Shown piece by piece: positions 42,921 to 53,581 of a DNA stretch of 64,000 nucleotides. The first letter of the stretch is position 1. Every line of letters starts with the position of its first letter. Both the position numbers and the translations under genes were made by a program. The notes under the pieces were generated by a model. It was given only the letters and a program-made list of their open reading frames with translations, was not told where the DNA came from and did no database searches. The DNA is from Bacteroidales bacterium (lineage in GTDB: Bacteria; Bacteroidota; Bacteroidia; Bacteroidales; UBA7332), in assembly GCA_028687995.1 (NCBI GenBank), contig JAQTZA010000001.1, positions 434,001 through 498,000 on the forward strand. The letters are read 5' to 3'.

Positions 42921-45128
42921 TTATAAATTCTGTTTAAGAAAACGCATGAACGTTTCATACAGATGAAAACGAGTATTGCCTCCTTTCAGGAAGTGATTTC
43001 GATTTGTATATATCTGCATATCAAACTGTTTGCCAGCTTGCACCAATTGTTCAGCATATTCTGCTGTGTTTTGGTAATGCACATTATCATCGGCAGTACC
43101 TTGCACAATCAATAAATTTCCCTGCAATTGAGATGCATAATGTCCAGCGGACGATAATTCGTAACCTTCGGTATTTTCGTTGGGAGTTTTCATAGAACGT
43201 TCGGCATATACCGAATCATAAAATCGCCAATCAGTAACAGGAGCCACTGCAATACCAGCTTTAAAAATGCCATTACCGAGTGACATCGACATCAAAACAT
43301 TGTAGCCGCCATAACTCCAGCCCCAAATAGCAATTTTATCTTTATCGACAAACGATAGAGAAGAGAGATAACGAGCAGTTTCGATTTGATCTTCTGCCTC
43401 AATTATACCCAATTTACCATACGTTTGATTGTTGAATTGAACGCCTCGGCCCCCTGTACCTCGGCCATCCACACAAACCACGACATAACCTTGCTGAGCA
43501 AGATAAACTTCCCAATCAAGTTTATATTCGTCTTTCACGATCGGATGATGAGGTCCACCATATTGTACCATCACCACAGGATATCGTTTTTGCAAATCAA
43601 AGTTTATTGGCTTCACCATCCAACCATTCAACAAAATATTTTTACTCGTTTTAAAAGTAAAAAACTCCTTATTCTGGAAATTTAAAGCTGCTAGTTCTTT
43701 TTTAAGTTTGTTGTTTCCTTCAAGAATTGCTACACTTTTCCCTGTTTGAATTTCACGGATGTCAGTTACTTCTGGTGTGGTTGCATTTGAAAAATGATTT
43801 ATCCAATATCGATAATTCGAACTCAATTCGGCATGATTAGTTCCATCTTGAGGAGTCAGGCAGGTTTTTCTCCCTTTTCCATCCAACACATAAACAGCAT
43901 TTCGGGTAGTATTACCTTCATTCGATTCGTAGTAATAAGAGCCATTTGCTGCATTATAACCCAAGAATCTAGAAACTTCCCATGCACCACTCGTAATTTG
44001 ACGGCGTTGTACTCCAATGGGTGAATAGTCATATAGATGGCGATAGCCATCTTTCTCGCTCATAAAGACAATTTGATCTGGATAAAAGGCAATTTCATCA
44101 AAAATATCGTTGTCGATGTATGTATCACTCTCTTCACGAATCAATAAACGTGACAAACCCGATGCTGGACTTGCAGTGTAAATTGTAAATTTATTTTGCA
44201 AACGATTTAAGGTAAATATGGCCAATTTATCTGGTTGTGCCGTAAAACGAATACGGGGAATGTATTCAATTTCATCGTCCCGCAAATCCATCGTTTTAAT
44301 GACCTTTGTCATGATATTAAAAGTCATGACATTCACTTTCGAGTTAGGCTGTCCAGCCTTAGGATATTTTATTTTTACAGTTCCTGGATAAACAGCGTTA
44401 GCTTCTATCGAAGGATAAGAACCTTTATAAATTGGGAATGAATATTCTGAAACTTTTGTTTGGTCGAAACGTAGAAATGCAACGAAATTATTGTCTGGAG
44501 ACCATTCAAAGGCACGATTGAAGCTAAATTCCTCTTCGTACACCCAATCTGGAATGCCGTAAGTAATTTTATTAGAGTCGCCATCTTTTGTTATCTGCGA
44601 TTCGGTGCCATAATCCAATTTAACAAGAAAAAGATTCGACTCTCGGGCAAATGCGACCATACGTCCATTAGGTGAGAATGTTGCCATTTGTTGTTTTCCG
44701 CCCGAAGACAATGGATAAACTATATTTCTTTTGAGTTCAAAAACAAAATAATCAGCTTTGTAAGAATGACGATATATGTCCTCTTTATTTGAATAAATCA
44801 GCATTTTTGATTCGTCGGAGGAAAATTCATACCCGTCGAATTTCTTGAATTTACAATCACGGGCAGTTTTGACAGAAAAAAGAGTATCGACCATTTTACC
44901 CGTTTTATAAGCAACCCGTAAAACCGCAGTACTATCGTCGCTCATTTTCGAGAAAAACTCACCATCTACCATCGGGCGCATCTCTCCAACCGTTTTGGAT
45001 TTGAAATCACCGTTGACAATTCTTTTCAACAAATCGTTGTCGCTTTTAGCGGCAAAACAACTTATTGTAAAGGTTGCTAAAAGCAAAATGATAAACCTAC
45101 TTCTCATCATAAAGTCCATTTGTTTCAT
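42921..45128 (-). CDS. Dipeptidyl peptidase IV-like S9 serine peptidase
   Basis: The 735-residue exported protein has a signal-type N-terminus (the first Met at 45128; Met at 45110 or 45107 gives a shorter, cleaner signal, RSRFIILLLATFTISCFA), an eight-bladed propeller (about 40-480, DPPIV_N) and an alpha/beta hydrolase (about 490-735). The active site Ser is in GWSYGG (near 605), Asp in TADDNVHYQ (near 680) and His in NRNHFLKGG (near 712). It removes Xaa-Pro dipeptides, typically for periplasmic peptide use. TAATTTTG (45144-45137, minus) is a likely -7 box; it favours the shorter start. Confidence 0.92.
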   Translation of the reverse strand: MKQMDFMMRSRFIILLLATFTISCFAAKSDNDLLKRIVNGDFKSKTVGEMRPMVDGEFFSKMSDDSTAVLRVAYKTGKMVDTLFSVKTARDCKFKKFDGYEFSSDESKMLIYSNKEDIYRHSYKADYFVFELKRNIVYPLSSGGKQQMATFSPNGRMVAFARESNLFLVKLDYGTESQITKDGDSNKITYGIPDWVYEEEFSFNRAFEWSPDNNFVAFLRFDQTKVSEYSFPIYKGSYPSIEANAVYPGTVKIKYPKAGQPNSKVNVMTFNIMTKVIKTMDLRDDEIEYIPRIRFTAQPDKLAIFTLNRLQNKFTIYTASPASGLSRLLIREESDTYIDNDIFDEIAFYPDQIVFMSEKDGYRHLYDYSPIGVQRRQITSGAWEVSRFLGYNAANGSYYYESNEGNTTRNAVYVLDGKGRKTCLTPQDGTNHAELSSNYRYWINHFSNATTPEVTDIREIQTGKSVAILEGNNKLKKELAALNFQNKEFFTFKTSKNILLNGWMVKPINFDLQKRYPVVMVQYGGPHHPIVKDEYKLDWEVYLAQQGYVVVCVDGRGTGGRGVQFNNQTYGKLGIIEAEDQIETARYLSSLSFVDKDKIAIWGWSYGGYNVLMSMSLGNGIFKAGIAVAPVTDWRFYDSVYAERSMKTPNENTEGYELSSAGHYASQLQGNLLIVQGTADDNVHYQNTAEYAEQLVQAGKQFDMQIYTNRNHFLKGGNTRFHLYETFMRFLKQNL

Positions 45129-45218
45129 TCAAGCTACAAAATTAATAATTAATACCCTGCACTCTCCTATATCTCAACAGGTTTACATAATTTAACTGAC
45201 CTAAAGGCAAAAATAGCG

Positions 45219-45226
45219 TACTTTTG
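45219..45226 (+). promoter_or_regulatory. -7 box of the radical SAM gene
   Basis: TACTTTTG, about 41 bases before ATG 45267. No -33 match is seen at normal distance. Confidence 0.4.
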
Positions 45227-45266
45227 TGCCTTTCACTTGTTTTAGCAAGTAATAAAAGCTTCAAAA

Positions 45267-46196
45267 ATGGCAACCATCAAACGATATAACGAGTTTCAAG
45301 ACTTTTTGAAACTACATTTTTCAGGAAAAGTACAAAAAATTTCAGTCAATGCAGGTTTCACATGCCCCAATCGAGATGGTTCGAAAGCGCAAGGAGGTTG
45401 TACTTACTGCAACAACCACTCTTTTAGTCCCGAATATACGCACAAAGTAAAAACAGTTACTCAACAACTTTCGGAAGGAGTTCAATTTTTCTCGGGAAAA
45501 TATCCACAAATGAATTTTCTGGCCTATTTTCAATCATATACCAATACGTATGACGATGTCAATAAATTAAGAGAATTATACGAAGAGGCATTACAGGTTG
45601 ACAAAGTAGTCGGATTGGTGATTAGCACGCGCCCAGACTGCTTGGGAGATGATGTACTCGATTTACTCGAAGAAATATCGAAAAAATCATTCCTATTACT
45701 TGAATTTGGCATCGAAAGCACCATTGATTCTACACTCGAATACATCAATAGAGCGCATACTTTTGCAGAATCGGCGGATGCCATTAGAAGAAGTGCTGCG
45801 CGAGGGATCAACGTTGGCGGACACCTGATTTTAGGATTACCGGGCGAAAGTCACGAGCAGATTTTGAGTCATGCTGATGAACTGTCAAAGCTACCACTAA
45901 CCACAGTAAAAATGCATCAGTTGCAACTACACAAACACACGAAAATGCTGCAACAATACGATGAACAACCTGAGTTGTTTCATTTCTTCGAAATTGATGA
46001 ATATATCGACTTAGCCATTGATTTTGTGGAACGACTGAATCCAAATTTCTTTATCGAAAGATTTGTTTCGCAAGCGCCAAAAAATCTGCTCATCATGCCC
46101 AAATGGGGAACGAAAAATGCAGATTTCATTCACCAACTCGACAGAAGAATGGAGGAGCGTGACGCAAGACAAGGCGCACGCTATCAAAACATCTGA
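45267..46196 (+). CDS. TIGR01212-family radical SAM protein (YhcC-like)
   Basis: The 309-residue protein has the iron-sulfur motif in the region GFTCPNRDG and GGCTYC (about residues 27-42) and the family landmarks FLAYFQSYTNTY, VVGLVISTRPDC, LLLEFGIESTID and GINVGGHLILGLPGE. The cluster spacing is wider than the classical CX3CX2C, as is normal for this family. The enzyme's substrate is not established; a role in RNA or sulfur chemistry is only guessed in the literature. It is followed by an EamA permease 16 bases later, after translation-frame overlap of the alternative start. Confidence 0.9.
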   Translation: MATIKRYNEFQDFLKLHFSGKVQKISVNAGFTCPNRDGSKAQGGCTYCNNHSFSPEYTHKVKTVTQQLSEGVQFFSGKYPQMNFLAYFQSYTNTYDDVNKLRELYEEALQVDKVVGLVISTRPDCLGDDVLDLLEEISKKSFLLLEFGIESTIDSTLEYINRAHTFAESADAIRRSAARGINVGGHLILGLPGESHEQILSHADELSKLPLTTVKMHQLQLHKHTKMLQQYDEQPELFHFFEIDEYIDLAIDFVERLNPNFFIERFVSQAPKNLLIMPKWGTKNADFIHQLDRRMEERDARQGARYQNI

Positions 46197-46212
46197 TAAT
46201 CTATTAAAAGTT

Positions 46213-47151
46213 ATGTCAGAAAAATCTAAAGGACACATTGCAATGCTCTTTTCGAGCATCATTTTTGCACTCAATGTACCTATTACCAAAAGTTTGATTC
46301 CCTTATGGATCAGCCCCATTAGTGTCACATCCATTCGATTGACCTTTGCGGCAATTATGTTTTGGATTGCCTCTCTCTTTTTTGCAAAAGAGAAAGTAGA
46401 ACGAAAAGATTATCGCACATTCTTCTGGGGTAGTTTTTTTGGCATGGGATTCAATCAAATTCTCTTCATCATGGGATTATCGATGACCTCTCCTATCGAT
46501 GCCACCATCATTGCCACACTCTCGCCCATGATGGTGATGATTATTTCTGCGGCTATTCTGAAAGAACCGATAACGCTAAGAAAAGCATTGGGTGTGTTTA
46601 TTGGTGCTTCGGGTGCATTATTGATTGTGTTAGCCGAAGCTGCAAAAACAGGCAATCAACATACAACCTCTTGGATTGGCAATTTGCTAATTTTCGGAAG
46701 TGCCACATCTTACGCTACCTATCTCGTAATCACTCGTCCCATTTCACAGAAATATCAACCAGTTACACTTCTCAAATGGATGTTTCTGTTTTCTATGATA
46801 ATGGTCTTGCCTTTTACCTTCACAGAATTGATTCACGCTAAGTTATGGACTGCACATGATACATCTGCATCGTGGCGCATCAGCTATGTATTGTTGATGG
46901 GTACTTTCTTGGCTTATTTCTTGATTCCAGTAGCGTTGAAGAGAATTCGACCAACAACCGTAGGCTCATACAATTATCTGCAACCGCTTATTGCCTCTTT
47001 GGCAGCCATTGTAGTAGGTCAAGATGTATTGACTTGGGAAAAGCCAGTTGCTGCAGCTTTAGTCTTTTTAGGAGTATATCTGGTAACAACAAGTAAATCA
47101 AGGGCTGATCTGGAACGGGATGAAATCTTAAAAAACAAAGCAAACAAATAG
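46213..47151 (+). CDS. EamA-family (drug/metabolite) transporter
   Basis: From the ATG at 46213 the product has 312 residues with about ten membrane helices in two EamA repeats (first half from MLFSSIIFALNVPITKSL, second from LLIFGSATSYATYLVITRPI). The frame extends upstream to 46063 inside the radical SAM gene, but a start there would add a soluble tail, so 46213 is preferred. It exports small metabolites or acts as a permease; the substrate is unknown. Confidence 0.88.
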   Translation: MSEKSKGHIAMLFSSIIFALNVPITKSLIPLWISPISVTSIRLTFAAIMFWIASLFFAKEKVERKDYRTFFWGSFFGMGFNQILFIMGLSMTSPIDATIIATLSPMMVMIISAAILKEPITLRKALGVFIGASGALLIVLAEAAKTGNQHTTSWIGNLLIFGSATSYATYLVITRPISQKYQPVTLLKWMFLFSMIMVLPFTFTELIHAKLWTAHDTSASWRISYVLLMGTFLAYFLIPVALKRIRPTTVGSYNYLQPLIASLAAIVVGQDVLTWEKPVAAALVFLGVYLVTTSKSRADLERDEILKNKANK

Positions 47152-47261
47152 TTAATTTAACATTTAATAGTTAATGTCATTACAAAACGATGTCAATCCT
47201 TTACATCTTATAATTTGATATAAATATAGTTGGAATATTTTTTTATTCCTGACACACAATC

Positions 47262-47345
47262 TATATTTGCAGTGTGTTTTTCATGGTATTAGATTTTAAG
47301 GTTAATTAGGGTTGAGGTTGTCGGGATGACAACCTTTTCTTTTTT
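47262..47345 (+). ncRNA. Candidate short leader transcript or attenuator upstream of glpK
   Basis: TATATTTG at 47262-47269 is a good -7 box. About 45 bases downstream AGGTTGTC (47315-47322) and GACAACCT (47328-47335) form a stem followed by a T-rich run. Between them a short frame ATG to TAG (47283-47309, 8 codons) ends just ahead of the stem. The product would be a terminated RNA of about 70 bases. The remaining spacer to 47572 holds no gene and no other clear signal. Confidence 0.35.
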
Positions 47346-47572
47346 ATACAAACTCATTCTTCAAATACTCATTCTTCCTCTCCCTACACTTTTTCTTACT
47401 TCGAGAAAAAAACCAACCAATTATATTTTTTCAATTTTATTTTGGTCTGAAGGAGAATCTAAAATCATTAACAAATATTATATTTACATAATTATTGTTC
47501 TTTTACTACATCTAAAGAGTCATTTTTTACTCTTTATTCAAGACACACATTAACCTACTAAATCTCTACGAC

Positions 47573-49069
47573 ATGCCTAATTACATCTTGGCTCTTGATC
47601 AGGGCACAACAAGTAGTCGTTCTATCATTTTTGACAAAAGAGGAGTGACAGTAAGCGTTGCTCAAAAAGAATTTCGTCAAATCTATCCCAAATCTGGATG
47701 GGTTGAGCACGATGCCAATGAAATTTGGAGCACTCAATTTGGCACAATGGCAGAAGCTGTCGCAAAAGCCAACATCAACATGAGGCAAATTGCAGCTATA
47801 GGCATCACCAATCAGAGAGAAACAACTGTAGTTTGGGACAGAAAAACAGGCGTGCCAATCTACAATGCCATTGTGTGGCAGGATCGTAGAACAGCAGAAT
47901 ATTGCGATAGGCTTAAAATCGACAATCTGTCTACCATTATTCAAGAAAAAACAGGATTAATCATAGATGCCTATTTTTCAGCAACCAAAGTAAAATGGAT
48001 TTTGGACAACATACCACATGCCCGAGAAAAAGCAAGTCGTGGGGAACTAGCATTTGGCACCATCGATTCGTGGCTTACTTGGAAATTATCCAACGGAACT
48101 GTGCATATAACAGATGTAACGAATGCGTCTCGTACCATGTTATTCAATATTCATACTCTAGCATGGGATGATGAGTTGCTTGAAATTTTCAATATTCCTT
48201 CTTCCATTCTACCAATAGTCAAATCAAGTAGTGAAATCTATGGTTTGACTGGCAATGTGATTCCCGATTCACAAATCCCTATCGCAGGAATAGCTGGTGA
48301 TCAGCAAGCTGCACTTTTCGGACAAATGTGTACTAAACCGGGCATGGTGAAAAACACCTACGGCACTGGCTGTTTTATGTTAATGAACACAGGTGAAAAG
48401 GCAATTACATCGAAGAATAACCTTCTAACTACCGTCGCCTGGCAAATAAATGGAAAAACAGAATATGCGCTCGAAGGAAGTGTTTTTATCGGTGGAGCTG
48501 TTGTACAGTGGTTAAGAGATGAATTAAAAATCATTCGTAATTCGTCAGACATTGAGGCTCTAGCCTCACAAGTGAAAAACACTGATGGAGTATATCTTGT
48601 ACCTGCCTTTTCAGGATTAGGTGCACCACACTGGAATCAATATGCGCGTGGCACATTATTTGGATTAAGTAGAGGGTCAAACAATGCTCACATTGCACGA
48701 GCTGCAATCGAAAGCATCGCTTACCAAACTTTCGACGTATTAAAAGCAATGGAAGCTGATTCAAACATTGAAATTCAAGAATTGAGGGTAGATGGTGGGG
48801 CTACTGTAAACAATCAATTGATGCAGTTTCAAAGTGATATATTAAACAGCATAGTAGTAAGACCAAAAACGACAGAAACTACGGCATTGGGCGCTGCATA
48901 TTTGGCTGGCTTAGCTGTTGGTTTTTGGTCAACTGTTGAAGAGATAAAAAAACAATGGCAGATTGAAAAGGTGTTTTCTCCAGCCATTACAAATGAGAGT
49001 AGATCCAAATTATTAAAAGGGTGGCAACGTGCAATCAAAGCGTCCATTGCTTGGGCAGAAGATAAATAA
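47573..49069 (+). CDS. glpK: Glycerol kinase
   Basis: The 498-residue protein has the FGGY kinase layout: [18 protein letters not shown] at the start, [49 protein letters not shown] and a C-terminal [20 protein letters not shown]. It phosphorylates glycerol to sn-glycerol 3-phosphate in the cytoplasm. It is the first gene of glpK-glpD-glpF. Confidence 0.97.
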   Translation: MPNYILALDQGTTSSRSIIFDKRGVTVSVAQKEFRQIYPKSGWVEHDANEIWSTQFGTMAEAVAKANINMRQIAAIGITNQRETTVVWDRKTGVPIYNAIVWQDRRTAEYCDRLKIDNLSTIIQEKTGLIIDAYFSATKVKWILDNIPHAREKASRGELAFGTIDSWLTWKLSNGTVHITDVTNASRTMLFNIHTLAWDDELLEIFNIPSSILPIVKSSSEIYGLTGNVIPDSQIPIAGIAGDQQAALFGQMCTKPGMVKNTYGTGCFMLMNTGEKAITSKNNLLTTVAWQINGKTEYALEGSVFIGGAVVQWLRDELKIIRNSSDIEALASQVKNTDGVYLVPAFSGLGAPHWNQYARGTLFGLSRGSNNAHIARAAIESIAYQTFDVLKAMEADSNIEIQELRVDGGATVNNQLMQFQSDILNSIVVRPKTTETTALGAAYLAGLAVGFWSTVEEIKKQWQIEKVFSPAITNESRSKLLKGWQRAIKASIAWAEDK

Positions 49070-49084
49070 AACACAACAATTTAC

Positions 49085-50572
49085 ATGATACTCAACAAAT
49101 TCTTAGCAAACTTAGAGAGTCAAGAAATATGGGATATTTGCATCATTGGGGGTGGTGCGACCGGTTTGGGCGCAGCTCTTGATGCAGCGTCACGTGGACT
49201 TAAAACTGTATTATTCGAACAACATGATTTTGCAAAAGGTACATCTTCTCGAAGTACCAAGTTGGTGCATGGAGGCGTACGTTATCTTCAACAAGGTAAT
49301 ATCAAACTAGTTTTTGAGGCTCTTCGAGAACGCGGATTGCTGCTAAAGAATGCCCCTCATTTAGTTCATAATCAGAAATTTATTGTACCAAACTACAAAT
49401 GGTGGGAGAAGTCATTTTACGGTATTGGACTCAAAATTTATGATAAAATGGCAGGAGAATTAGGGCTTGGATCCTCCGAACTCCTCTCTACAAAATCTAC
49501 ACTAAAACTTATTCCAACCTTGGATCCCAAAGATTTAAGAGGAGGTGTATTATATCACGATGGGCAATTTGATGATGCGCGATTAGCTATCAATATCGCT
49601 CAAACAGCTGCAAAAAAAGGAGCAACAGTACTCAACTATTTCCAAGTTATCAAACTCAATAAAATCAAAGGTAAAATTTCGGGAGTAGAGGTGTGTGATC
49701 AGAATACAGGCAGAATCTATCAGATAAAAAGTAGATGCGTGATTAATGCAACAGGTGTTTTTACCGATTCTATAATGAAAATGGATGATAAAAAGCATAA
49801 GAATATTATCACTCCAAGTCAGGGAATACACTTGGTGGTTGATGGAGAATTTTTAAACGGAGAGACTGCCATTATGGTTCCTAGAACGGACGATGGTCGA
49901 GTACTTTTCGCAGTACCTTGGCACAACAAAGTAGTTCTAGGCACTACAGATACACCCATTGAAACAATAAGCACCGAACCAATTGCTTTGAAGGAAGAGA
50001 TTGCATTTATATTGAAACACATCGGACGATATCTTACCAAACAACCACAACCATCAGACATCAAAAGTATATTTGCCGGACTTCGGCCCTTGGTTAAAGG
50101 CAATTCGGATACAACTGCGGCATTGTCTCGCGACCACCTCATTACAATTAGCAAATCTGCAATGATTACTGTAACAGGTGGAAAATGGACTACATACAGA
50201 AAAATGGCAGAAGATACGATTGATATCGCTTTATCAAACACACAAATAATCGCGAAAACCTGTGTCACGAAAACCTTAAAGCTAGTTGGATCTGACAAAC
50301 CTCAGTTTTCGGCAGATATCGAATTCATCTCTGAAAGTGAATTAGAAAAATTGATTCAGAAATCGATCAAAGAGGAAATGTGTCAAACGGTAGAAGACTT
50401 CTTAGCTAGACGCACGAGACAACTATTCTTGGATGCAAAAATAGCGATACTTAAAGCTCCATTTGTTGCGACAATTATGGCAAATGAACTGAACAAAGAT
50501 AAAGAATGGGTAAATTCTCAAATATCTGATTTTAATAATATTGCAAAAAATTATCTACCAAATTTAGATTAA
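49085..50572 (+). CDS. glpD: Aerobic-type glycerol-3-phosphate dehydrogenase
   Basis: The 495-residue protein has the FAD-binding start IWDICIIGGGATGLGAALDAASRG (about 16-38), TSSRSTKLVHGGVRYLQQGN and the C-terminal VTGGKWTTYRKMAEDT. It oxidises glycerol 3-phosphate to dihydroxyacetone phosphate with FAD at the inner membrane and passes electrons to quinone. It lies 15 bases after glpK and 2 before glpF. Confidence 0.95.
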   Translation: MILNKFLANLESQEIWDICIIGGGATGLGAALDAASRGLKTVLFEQHDFAKGTSSRSTKLVHGGVRYLQQGNIKLVFEALRERGLLLKNAPHLVHNQKFIVPNYKWWEKSFYGIGLKIYDKMAGELGLGSSELLSTKSTLKLIPTLDPKDLRGGVLYHDGQFDDARLAINIAQTAAKKGATVLNYFQVIKLNKIKGKISGVEVCDQNTGRIYQIKSRCVINATGVFTDSIMKMDDKKHKNIITPSQGIHLVVDGEFLNGETAIMVPRTDDGRVLFAVPWHNKVVLGTTDTPIETISTEPIALKEEIAFILKHIGRYLTKQPQPSDIKSIFAGLRPLVKGNSDTTAALSRDHLITISKSAMITVTGGKWTTYRKMAEDTIDIALSNTQIIAKTCVTKTLKLVGSDKPQFSADIEFISESELEKLIQKSIKEEMCQTVEDFLARRTRQLFLDAKIAILKAPFVATIMANELNKDKEWVNSQISDFNNIAKNYLPNLD

Positions 50573-50574
50573 CT

Positions 50575-51285
50575 ATGAACTCATTTATTGGCGAATTTAT
50601 TGGAACAGCACTCCTCATCACACTGGGTGGTGGAGTAGTTGCAAACGTAGTTTTAGAAAAAACGAAAGGTCAAAACAGCGGCTGGATTGTCATTGCATTT
50701 GGATGGGCAATGGCAGTATTTGTTGGAGTATATTCATCCCTTAAATTGGGTGGTAGCGGTCATCTGAACCCTGCTGTAACGATTGCATTAGCCACATTTG
50801 GCACATTCAAATTCTCGCTGATACTAACTTACATTTTGGCGCAGATTTTAGGCGCATTTACAGGTGGAGTAATCGTATGGCTGGCCTATAAAGACCATTT
50901 CGATTCAACGAACAACAGTGATTTAAAAATGGCAATTTTTTGCACTTCTCCTGCAATCAGGAAACCGATAAATAATCTTTTGACAGAAATTATTGGCACT
51001 TTTGTATTACTTTTTGGAGCATTGTGTCTATCCCCTTCAGCAAATTCGATGGGAAGTCTCGAGGCTCTTCCCGTATCATTACTTGTGCTAGGAATTGGAC
51101 TTTCACTTGGTGGTCCAACAGGATATGCAATCAATCCAGCGAGAGATTTTGGTCCGAGATTAGCTCATTATATTTTACCAATAAAAGGAAAAAGAGATAG
51201 CGATTGGAGTTATAGTTGGATTCCCATTATCGGCCCAATTATTGGTGCATTAATTGCTGGGTTGTGTTATCAAACAATTATTTAA
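50575..51285 (+). CDS. glpF: Glycerol facilitator (aquaglyceroporin)
   Basis: The 236-residue MIP protein has six hydrophobic helices and two NPA motifs: HLNPAVTIAL (near residue 65) and AINPARDFGPR (near 186). The Asp after the second NPAR marks the glycerol-conducting subgroup. It passes glycerol across the inner membrane for GlpK. Confidence 0.95.
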   Translation: MNSFIGEFIGTALLITLGGGVVANVVLEKTKGQNSGWIVIAFGWAMAVFVGVYSSLKLGGSGHLNPAVTIALATFGTFKFSLILTYILAQILGAFTGGVIVWLAYKDHFDSTNNSDLKMAIFCTSPAIRKPINNLLTEIIGTFVLLFGALCLSPSANSMGSLEALPVSLLVLGIGLSLGGPTGYAINPARDFGPRLAHYILPIKGKRDSDWSYSWIPIIGPIIGALIAGLCYQTII

Positions 51286-51687
51286 AAAATTAAATCTAAA
51301 TCCAATTACGCCCATTTTCATATTAACAAATTTAAAAAAATATAAGATTGCGGTTTATACAGCAATATATTGATTACTAATTAATTATCAAATGAAAGGA
51401 AACAAACAATCAAGAACAATTTTGCATTCAAAAATGTGATATACAACATACAAAAACATTAGGTCTATCTTAAAAAATGTTAGTTTATTTGTCTAGATAT
51501 TTTTGGAATTTCACTTTATCCAAATTTATAGTTGAATAAATTGATTTTACCCTGTTGATGAATATCTCATTTTCTAAATCAATTCTCACTGTTTCTTAAC
51601 ATTCCTTTAGCAGTGCGTTTTTCTAGATTTTGGGCGCGGATACCGAAAAGCGGAAGAGTAGGTTATACATTTATTTTGACACACAAC
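51286..51687. other. AT-rich gene-free region before the LamG gene
   Basis: About 400 bases with no gene. A TATTTTTG at 51498-51505 could be a -7 box for the LamG gene, but without a -33 match. The frame of the LamG gene is open from 51613 to the chosen ATG at 51688, but that part has no signal peptide. Confidence 0.4.
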
Positions 51688-53316
51688 ATGAAAACCCCAA
51701 CAAGCCCTTGGTCTGTCAAGACATTTCCAAAACTATCTTCAGTGCTAAAACATCTTTTCCCAGGTTTCCTTTTCTTTTCTTTCATGCCTCTATCGATTGC
51801 GCAATGCGGTTACGGCTTACAATTCAAATCTTCTGATATGAGCTATGCACTTGGAGAGAATATCAATGATGTGTCGAACAACTTTACGATTGAATTTTGG
51901 GTGAAACCAAACAAGACGATTAAAGCTGGTATGGTTGCAACCAACGCAGGATATGCAGGAATAAACAATCAAAGTTATGCCGTTTGGCCCAATTGGTACA
52001 CCGACATTTCGAAAGAAGCTGGTGCTGGAATTTCAGTTGGCACAAATGGAATTGCAGTAATTGAACATGCCCATAATTACATGCCGGCGACACTTGTTTA
52101 TTATACGCCAATTCCTAATAACACTTGGTCTCATGTTGCTGTAGTGTACATCGAAAAACAACCATTTCTCTATTTAAATGGGCAACTTGTAGCAACAGGG
52201 CTTACAAGTACAAAAAACAAAATTCATCCGAGCTCAAACATTGGTGACATATTAACCTATTTGAATTATGGCGCTCTAGATGGATCAATCGATGAATTAA
52301 GAGTCTGGAGTACGTCATTAAACGCTTCAACAATTTCTGAATGGAATAAAAAAGCAATCACTTCTACTCATCCTAATTTTAGTTCATTGTATACTTATTA
52401 CAAAATGGATAGCGGAAGTGGAGTAACCTGCTTGGATGAAACAGGAAGAGGTCATATCGGTACACTTATTAATCACATTACTTGGGTAGATGGATGGCAA
52501 GAAAGTTTGGAAACACAAATACCAGACAACAATATTGTGGTTGATAACTCAACAATTTATTTAGGATATGGACCGCAAACAGCGACTTTATTAGCTTCTG
52601 GAGGTGATTTTTACAGCTGGAATGGCTCAAACCTAAGCAATAATACAGGAGAAACAACTCTTTTCACTCCTATAAATGAAGGAAGTTACACCTTTTCAGC
52701 AAATACTTCTAACCTTGCTGGTTGCACGAAAATAGCGACAACAAATATTACTGTAATTGATGTAAGAGTTTCAGGCAGCAGCACAAAAGAGCCTAAAATA
52801 TATATTTGCCATAGCTCTTCTGAGAAAAATGAAAAGTCTGAAACACTAATTCTTAATACAAATTCGGTTTACACTCACTTGCGCAATCATCCAGGTGATC
52901 ATCTAGGAAGATGTTCAAATTCAGCGTTAACAAAAAAAGCAGACAAAGAGAAATCTGAGTTAAAGGAATTTGAAGAAGATAATAATGAGAAATCTGAGAA
53001 ATCTAAAGAAAAGAGAAATTCAATATCTAGAATTACAGACAGAGACAATTCCAAATCTAATCTTGAAGTTTCGATGATTATCTATCCCAATCCCTCTAAT
53101 GGAACTATCAATGTGAATATTGCAACCGCAAATAAAGAAGAAGAAGTTACACTTCGAGTTTACGATTTTGCAGGAAAACAAATCATCGAGCGATCAAATA
53201 TTGCACAAAATGGTATTACAACTCTTGACTTAAGCAACTTTGCTGCCGGATTCTATCACGCAGAAGTAACACAAGGGGCATTTAGAAAATTGATAAAACT
53301 TACATTAAAAAAATAA
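51688..53316 (+). CDS. LamG-domain protein with type IX secretion sorting tail
   Basis: From the ATG at 51688 the protein has 542 residues: a signal peptide (about 10-37, PFPGFLFFSFMPLSIAQC type), a LamG/jellyroll domain (about 45-250: NFTIEFWVKPN, WSHVAVVYIEKQPFLYLNG, LDGSIDELRVWST), a beta domain, a low-complexity Lys/Glu/Ser region and a C-terminal type A sorting domain (about 470-542: IIYPNPSNGTINVNI, LRVYDFAGKQI, LSNFAAGFYHAEV). The tail directs secretion by the Por (type IX) system to the cell surface. LamG domains bind carbohydrate or protein. An earlier frame start at 51613 adds residues without a signal. Confidence 0.92.
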   Translation: MKTPTSPWSVKTFPKLSSVLKHLFPGFLFFSFMPLSIAQCGYGLQFKSSDMSYALGENINDVSNNFTIEFWVKPNKTIKAGMVATNAGYAGINNQSYAVWPNWYTDISKEAGAGISVGTNGIAVIEHAHNYMPATLVYYTPIPNNTWSHVAVVYIEKQPFLYLNGQLVATGLTSTKNKIHPSSNIGDILTYLNYGALDGSIDELRVWSTSLNASTISEWNKKAITSTHPNFSSLYTYYKMDSGSGVTCLDETGRGHIGTLINHITWVDGWQESLETQIPDNNIVVDNSTIYLGYGPQTATLLASGGDFYSWNGSNLSNNTGETTLFTPINEGSYTFSANTSNLAGCTKIATTNITVIDVRVSGSSTKEPKIYICHSSSEKNEKSETLILNTNSVYTHLRNHPGDHLGRCSNSALTKKADKEKSELKEFEEDNNEKSEKSKEKRNSISRITDRDNSKSNLEVSMIIYPNPSNGTINVNIATANKEEEVTLRVYDFAGKQIIERSNIAQNGITTLDLSNFAAGFYHAEVTQGAFRKLIKLTLKK

Positions 53317-53337
53317 TCTTCTTTCTTTTTAATATTT

Positions 53338-53375
53338 GAAGCCGTTTCAAAACTACTTTTGAAACGGCTTCTTTA
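53338..53375 (+). terminator. Terminator after the LamG gene
   Basis: GAAGCCGTTTCAAAA and TTTTGAAACGGCTTC form a 15-bp stem around CTAC, followed by TTTA. Confidence 0.85.
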
Positions 53376-53532
53376 CGCATTAAAATTTACACAAACTCAA
53401 TTTGTATCAATAATATAAAAATTTAGATACGAATTCTTTGGCATAGTTATTGCATAATCAATTTAATAACGCAAAACAGGTAGATAAGGCAACAAAAGCC
53501 CTTTATACTTAAAATTATACAAGATTTCAAAC

Positions 53533-53540
53533 TATATTTG
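53533..53540 (+). promoter_or_regulatory. -7 box of the rsfS-ftsH operon
   Basis: TATATTTG, about 42 bases before ATG 53582. No -33 match is found at the usual distance. Confidence 0.4.
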
Positions 53541-53581
53541 CGTTTTAATTGTTTGTAATCGAAACCCATTAAGATAGTTAG

